A model generated the notes under the pieces. The model searched no databases. It was not told where the DNA came from and saw only the letters and a list, made by a program, of their open reading frames with translations. The position numbers and the translations under genes are program-made. 64,000 bases of DNA from Glossina fuscipes (Eukaryota > Arthropoda > Insecta > Diptera > Glossinidae), in contig NW_023998414.1 in NCBI RefSeq assembly GCF_014805625.2, positions 26,683,546 through 26,747,545 on the forward strand. The letters run 5' to 3'. This document shows positions 59,541-64,000 of the stretch, piece by piece; the first letter of the stretch is position 1; every line of letters begins with the position of its first letter.

Positions 59541-61798
59541 TTACATATAATGCCTAATTTTTGAAAATTCGTTATACGAATAACTGTATTAGGCGAAGTG
59601 GCGAAAGTATTTAATCATGGAACCGCTATAGCGTTTTCGCTTGTTTTTTTTTTTATATATATATATTTTTTTTTTATTAATTTACTAACCGCAAAAACAT
59701 TTCCGAATCGTTAATAGGTGCCGAAATCTTTATAAATAATGGATTAAATTTTATTTTGTAAAAACTATTTAAATTTTATAAAATTAAATTTTATACACTT
59801 GTAAAATTTATGATAGTGTTTTTTATTTTCCTCTTCATTAATAATAACGGCACTCTTTTCAATTTTGATGCGCAAATTATTATTGATGAAGATTTTCATT
59901 TAGCTTTGTTAACACAAACATAAACTTTTATTTATGTTTATTGAAAAGATAACCATAACATTTTAGATACAACGAAACAGATATAAAATATACGTATTTA
60001 TTAGCTTCAAACGGGCAGCATATGCCAAAATTTTATATATGGTATGAAGCAGCTATGAAGTGTAAACCGGGTTATGGCATCGAAAGTAAAAATGCATCAC
60101 CTACAGCGCGGCAGTTGAATTGTTTATTAATCTCACCTTTATTGCATGGCGCGGTTTTCTAATAAAGAAACATTTGAATTTTCAAAACAAGTAACGACTT
60201 TACCCAATCGCATGAATAGCAATAGAGTTTGCATTCGTTGCTTTTACTAGTTGCTTAAAAAAAAAGAAGAAAAAAAAAAACAAATTATTAATAACGTCAT
60301 AAAGGACGGATATTAAAAAAAAAACAAAAAAAAAAAGACGAATTCGAACGCGTACGTCTTCGTATTATTGAAAAAAATTCAAACATCTTATTGACATACA
60401 CAAGCAAACATACATAAATATATTCGTATTTTGCTTTCGTACTCGAACCATGCGCTTGCCTTTCATTTTACTAAATAAATGTATACGGGCGTGCAGTTAT
60501 GCAGTCATGCAGTCATGCACATGCGCAAGCGTTACATATTTACGCAGACATACGCGAATAGTTTATCTCAATTATTTGCTACAGTGTATGTTGATGAAGT
60601 ACCAAATATAATTCTTGCCATTACAAGCATTACGCCCATGACTTTTTAAAAGACATTACAAGCCGTCTTCTTGGTTATATAAAAATTATTATTACTTTTC
60701 TAGTTATACACTTCTAGGCTGACACCTTCTTTTTAGTATCTAACATTGACTGTGAGTTGTTGTTACTTTTGAGTTACAGGCTTCTAACACGACGTCAAAA
60801 TCCATCGTTATCGGTGACTTCGTACCTATGAATTGTGGTTTTTCAAGAGTCTATCACCATCTGTAAATTGCGTTACCATTGAGTGCGCATATGGTATTTG
60901 TATATGTTCGAGTTAATAATTTGGCCTTTACCTAGTCAAAGCAACGAGTGAACACTCCATTCTTATTCATTCGTTTTGATTTGATCAAGCAGAACATAGG
61001 GAAATTCTTAAAATATTCTAAATTTTTTTTCTTTTGTATTTTTGGAAAACGTTTACAAGGCAAAAAAAAAAAAAAAAAAATTTTTCCTTAATTCTTTTCA
61101 AAAATGTCATCATCAGGCATGCGTATCATGAGGAGGATTAGAACGTTCATCGACATAACAAATAATTCAATAAATCATTTATAGAACGCATCAGTGATTT
61201 TATGAAATAACCACAAAATTGTAAAATAGATTCTTTATTACTTATGTACATGTATATCTATGTATGTATGTAAACAAAAATTGAAATATAATAAAAAAAA
61301 GGCGAATGAAGAGAGTGTTTTTATAATTTAAACAAGAAAATGTCAACATAAAATTCTTAAAATAAGAAAAAAACAAGAAGGGATACATAATCAGCTTGAA
61401 CCGAATCTTTAAATACCCGCCACTAGGTTATGTTGGTATATACGCATGATATTCATGTACTTGTATCTAATAGCAATTCATTGATACCGTTAGAGATCAA
61501 AATTAAAAATGCACGCTTCTCTATTTATACTCCTATAGGGATTTGTAATAATTGCCAATGCCTTCTCGATTAAATTTAATGGATTTCTGAAGAAAAATAA
61601 TAAAGTTCCGCTTTATTCTTAAGCTAGTCGTGCTTCTGTCACACTCTTTGCAAGATTCCGGATAAAGATTTCGATAAAACTGATGCAGAATTTATATAGA
61701 AAATAAAAAAACACATGTTTTTTGTTCGCGCTGGGCATCACCGTTTTTATTCATAAAACAAAAATTTGGCAGCATTTACGCAGGTACACAGATTTACG

Positions 61799-61868
61799 GC
61801 AATTCTATATAGAATAAAGTCAATTCGGTATAGAATTGCGCTTGTATTGCGAATTCTATATAGAGTGC
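61799..61868. repeat. Cluster of near-palindromic AATTCTATATAGAATT motifs
   Basis: CAATTCTATATAGAAT, CAATTCGGTATAGAATTG and GAATTCTATATAGAG occur within 70 bp. Confidence 0.6.
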
Positions 61869-62794
61869 GACAAATACTTCGCTAACCTAGTAAAGGCAGA
61901 GTCGAATTATATCGATTTTTTGCTTATCATGGCCGGAATTGATTGCTAAAAAAATGTATGAGAAACGGTGGGCAACAAGATTTTGATCTAGATATTATAA
62001 GCCTATAAGAAAATCAGGTATATGCGGCTGTAGCAGAATATTTTTTAGTTCCATTGCTTTTATTTAAAGAAAAAACGAAAAAAAAAAAAAAAAAAATGAA
62101 GTTTTCGTACTCTATAATATTGGATGGGCATAACCGATTTTTCCACTTTTGTCAGATGCTGAAGATTTATCATTGTATCTGCTTTAGCTTATGAGCAAAG
62201 AGCGAAAAACTCCAAATTTTTGGTCTTTTGAAAACAGAGATATTCTCAGTGAATATTATTCTGTATCATCCGCGTACACTTCGACCGATTTGATCGAATT
62301 TTCTAAGATTTCTTATGAATATTGCAAACGTTTTGATAAAATGAACATATCACAAATCTTCAGTGATGGATACAAATATATTTTCATTCGTCGGCGTTAT
62401 GTGTGTAGACATAACAATTTTTTTTAACAAAACCTATACAAGAATACAGTAACGCAACAAAACTTAATTGAAATATCAACTAAGTCCAATTTAAAGGAAA
62501 GAAAATTATTGATATTCGGGGAATTTTTCAATACGAGAAAAAATTTTTTATGAATCATATATGAATACGCAATGGAAACAACCCTCTTTTTTTAAATGAA
62601 TCTAACATCCGATGTACGAATGATACAACAAATAAATGACTCACAATTTTACATATTAAGAAAACTGTTAGTAAAAAACTATTTTAACTCCTTTTTAATA
62701 AATTTCAATACTTATACATATGTATGTGGGGGATTATAAAAACAACTTCACCTCATCTAAAGCTTTAAAGTATATATTCATTTGTATCAGATAT

Positions 62795-63017
62795 TTACAC
62801 TCTACATAACTTGTGACGTGGGTAAAAAATTTGCGATCTGTAGCTTAAAAACAAATTTACATGGACAGATAGACAGACAGACAGATAGGCTTAGATCAAT
62901 TCAGATTATTATTCTGATTCGATCGGTATAATAACGGGCCTATCTTAAGCCCTTTTGCGTGTTAAAGGCGTTCGCACTAACTTAATATGCCCCATATCAT
63001 AAGAGGTGTAGGGTGCA
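62795..63017 (-). repeat. Dispersed repeat family copy 4
   Basis: Reverse-oriented copy. It ends in CATAAGAGGTGTAGGGTG and contains CTAACTTAATATGCCCC, ATCTTAAGCCC, GATCGGTATAATAA, GCTTAGATCAATTCAGATT and GCGATCTGTAGCTTAAA, matching copy 1 at 5.9 kb closely. Confidence 0.6.
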
Positions 63018-64000
63018 ATGAACTAGAAACTAAATTCGACCCATTTGATGAATGGATCTGAAGTTATTCGCTGGTCGTTTACGCAGTCGTAGTGTATTTT
63101 TGTTATTTTTATCTTCTTCTTCTTTGACTTTCGGCGAATAACAGGAATCGAACGTCCCATTATCCATTAAGATCACTCCTACTACATCTCAAATTTCTTC
63201 AAAATAGAAGTCAACATTTGATTTAAAGTGATTTGATTCGTCTCTCCCTTTTATTCTCGCACTTAAACCAGTAGGTATTTGTCAATATAAAACCCTTAAG
63301 ACTGTGCACGTCGTAACTAAGACGCATAAATGCTTTTAAATCTCACCGTACTTTACACGATGATCTTTAGGGTCAGTGAGCTGTAAGACGGCCGCATTTT
63401 TATCGTGGATGAAACCGTGAACATCGACCATGGATTCAAGGGCGCGGTGTATACTATACTTACAATAAACGAAGTGAGACGAATGAGTGAAAAAGCTTAT
63501 ATACTATGCTGATAAAATAATTAATCACATGAGAAAACTCGACCATATATCATCCTTTATATATGAGAAACACTGACCTGGAAATTTCCTTTTCCTATCA
63601 ACATAATATAGGAAGGTACCGCTTGAGTTGCACTTTGTGGCGATATCAGAATATCACAACTGACATGGATAACTTGGAAAAACCAATTATTCTTTCGACT
63701 CGGAATTTTTCGGAAAGAAAATGTTATAGCCAGGGGGAGACAAAAATTTTCGATAATGCATAATGGAATCTATTTCATAATAAAAAGGTAATGCTTTCAT
63801 TAACCAAATTCTTTGAAATGAACGCATACTCCCAATGAAAAGAAAAGGCGTCTGCACGCCAAGTCGTTTCGCAAAAGTACACTGTAAAAAAAATGTGGCT
63901 TCTCATAACACTAACGTCGCAATAACGCCTATAAATAAGAAAATCCTTTATAATGGTTATAAAGCGTATGGAGAGTCTTGTCGATTGTTAGAATATATAG

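Larger units (their letters stand above)
58495..64000. other. Gene-poor DNA to window end
   Basis: AT-rich DNA with homopolymer runs near 61061, 62079 and elsewhere, two dispersed-repeat copies (59270-59540 and 62795-63017) and a cluster of AATTCTATATAGA motifs at 61799-61868. A 78-codon frame at 62191-62427 (+) is unassigned and may be chance. Confidence 0.5.

Noticed and set aside
63130..63180. B-box-like GTTCGATTCCT on the minus strand, possibly a third tRNA-derived SINE
   Set aside because: No convincing A-box at the right distance and no similarity to the other two heads.
1..64000. CRISPR arrays, operons, rRNA and canonical tRNA genes
   Set aside because: The sequence is eukaryotic. 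No regularly spaced direct repeats or complete tRNA cloverleaf were seen.

Overview
The window looks like nuclear DNA of a higher (cyclorrhaphan) fly. The genes have short introns with canonical GT/AG sites, the intergenic DNA is AT-rich and full of (CT)n, (TA)n and poly-A/T tracts, and the gene content matches dipteran families closely. From memory, the neighbours Nmdar2, Rab27, a trypsin-like protease, the claudin mega/pickel and Mpv17-like genes also sit together near the tip of the Drosophila X (region 2B). This suggests a Muller-A block in a tsetse-like or other calyptrate fly. The species is an inference.

Layout. 1.8-5.0 kb holds most of an NMDA-receptor subunit 2 gene (+), cut at its 3' end by a 10-N gap. 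6.5-7.3 kb is Rab27 (+). 8.3-9.4 kb is a trypsin-type serine protease (-). 11.9-12.8 kb is a claudin (-). 15.3-27.0 kb holds three Mpv17/PMP22-type membrane proteins (all -), with two Gly189-type S1 proteases (+) between the first two. I assembled the spliced models by hand from splice sites with matching phase. Several exons, the second exon of the BAF-like gene and the last exons of the Mpv17 genes and trypsin are not obvious from long open frames.

33.3-34.2 kb is a single-exon MIC19/CHCHD3-like gene (-), followed by a 100-N gap. 35.2-36.5 kb is a nearly complete mariner with one frameshift. 38.2-42.3 kb is an I-clade-like LINE (-), frameshifted and internally deleted, lying beside a separate 3' fragment of the same family that ends in (TAA)n. 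43.0-43.4 kb is a small two-exon gene for a diverged barrier-to-autointegration factor. From 43.5 kb to the end (about 20 kb) I recognise no gene: there are low-complexity tracts, two strikingly pyrimidine-rich blocks, dispersed repeats and a few unassigned small ORFs.

Most interesting signals: (1) a tRNA-headed SINE at 24.3-24.5 kb whose 3' tail matches the 3' end of the LINE at 38.2 kb, including the TTA/TAA microsatellite, which is a likely SINE/LINE mobilisation pair; (2) a 676-bp internally deleted mariner with clear inverted ends and TA duplications, plus a second fragment of the same family; (3) a BAF-like paralogue; (4) an S1 protease with a GPI-anchor-like C-terminus; (5) a dispersed repeat of about 250 bp present at several sites in both orientations.
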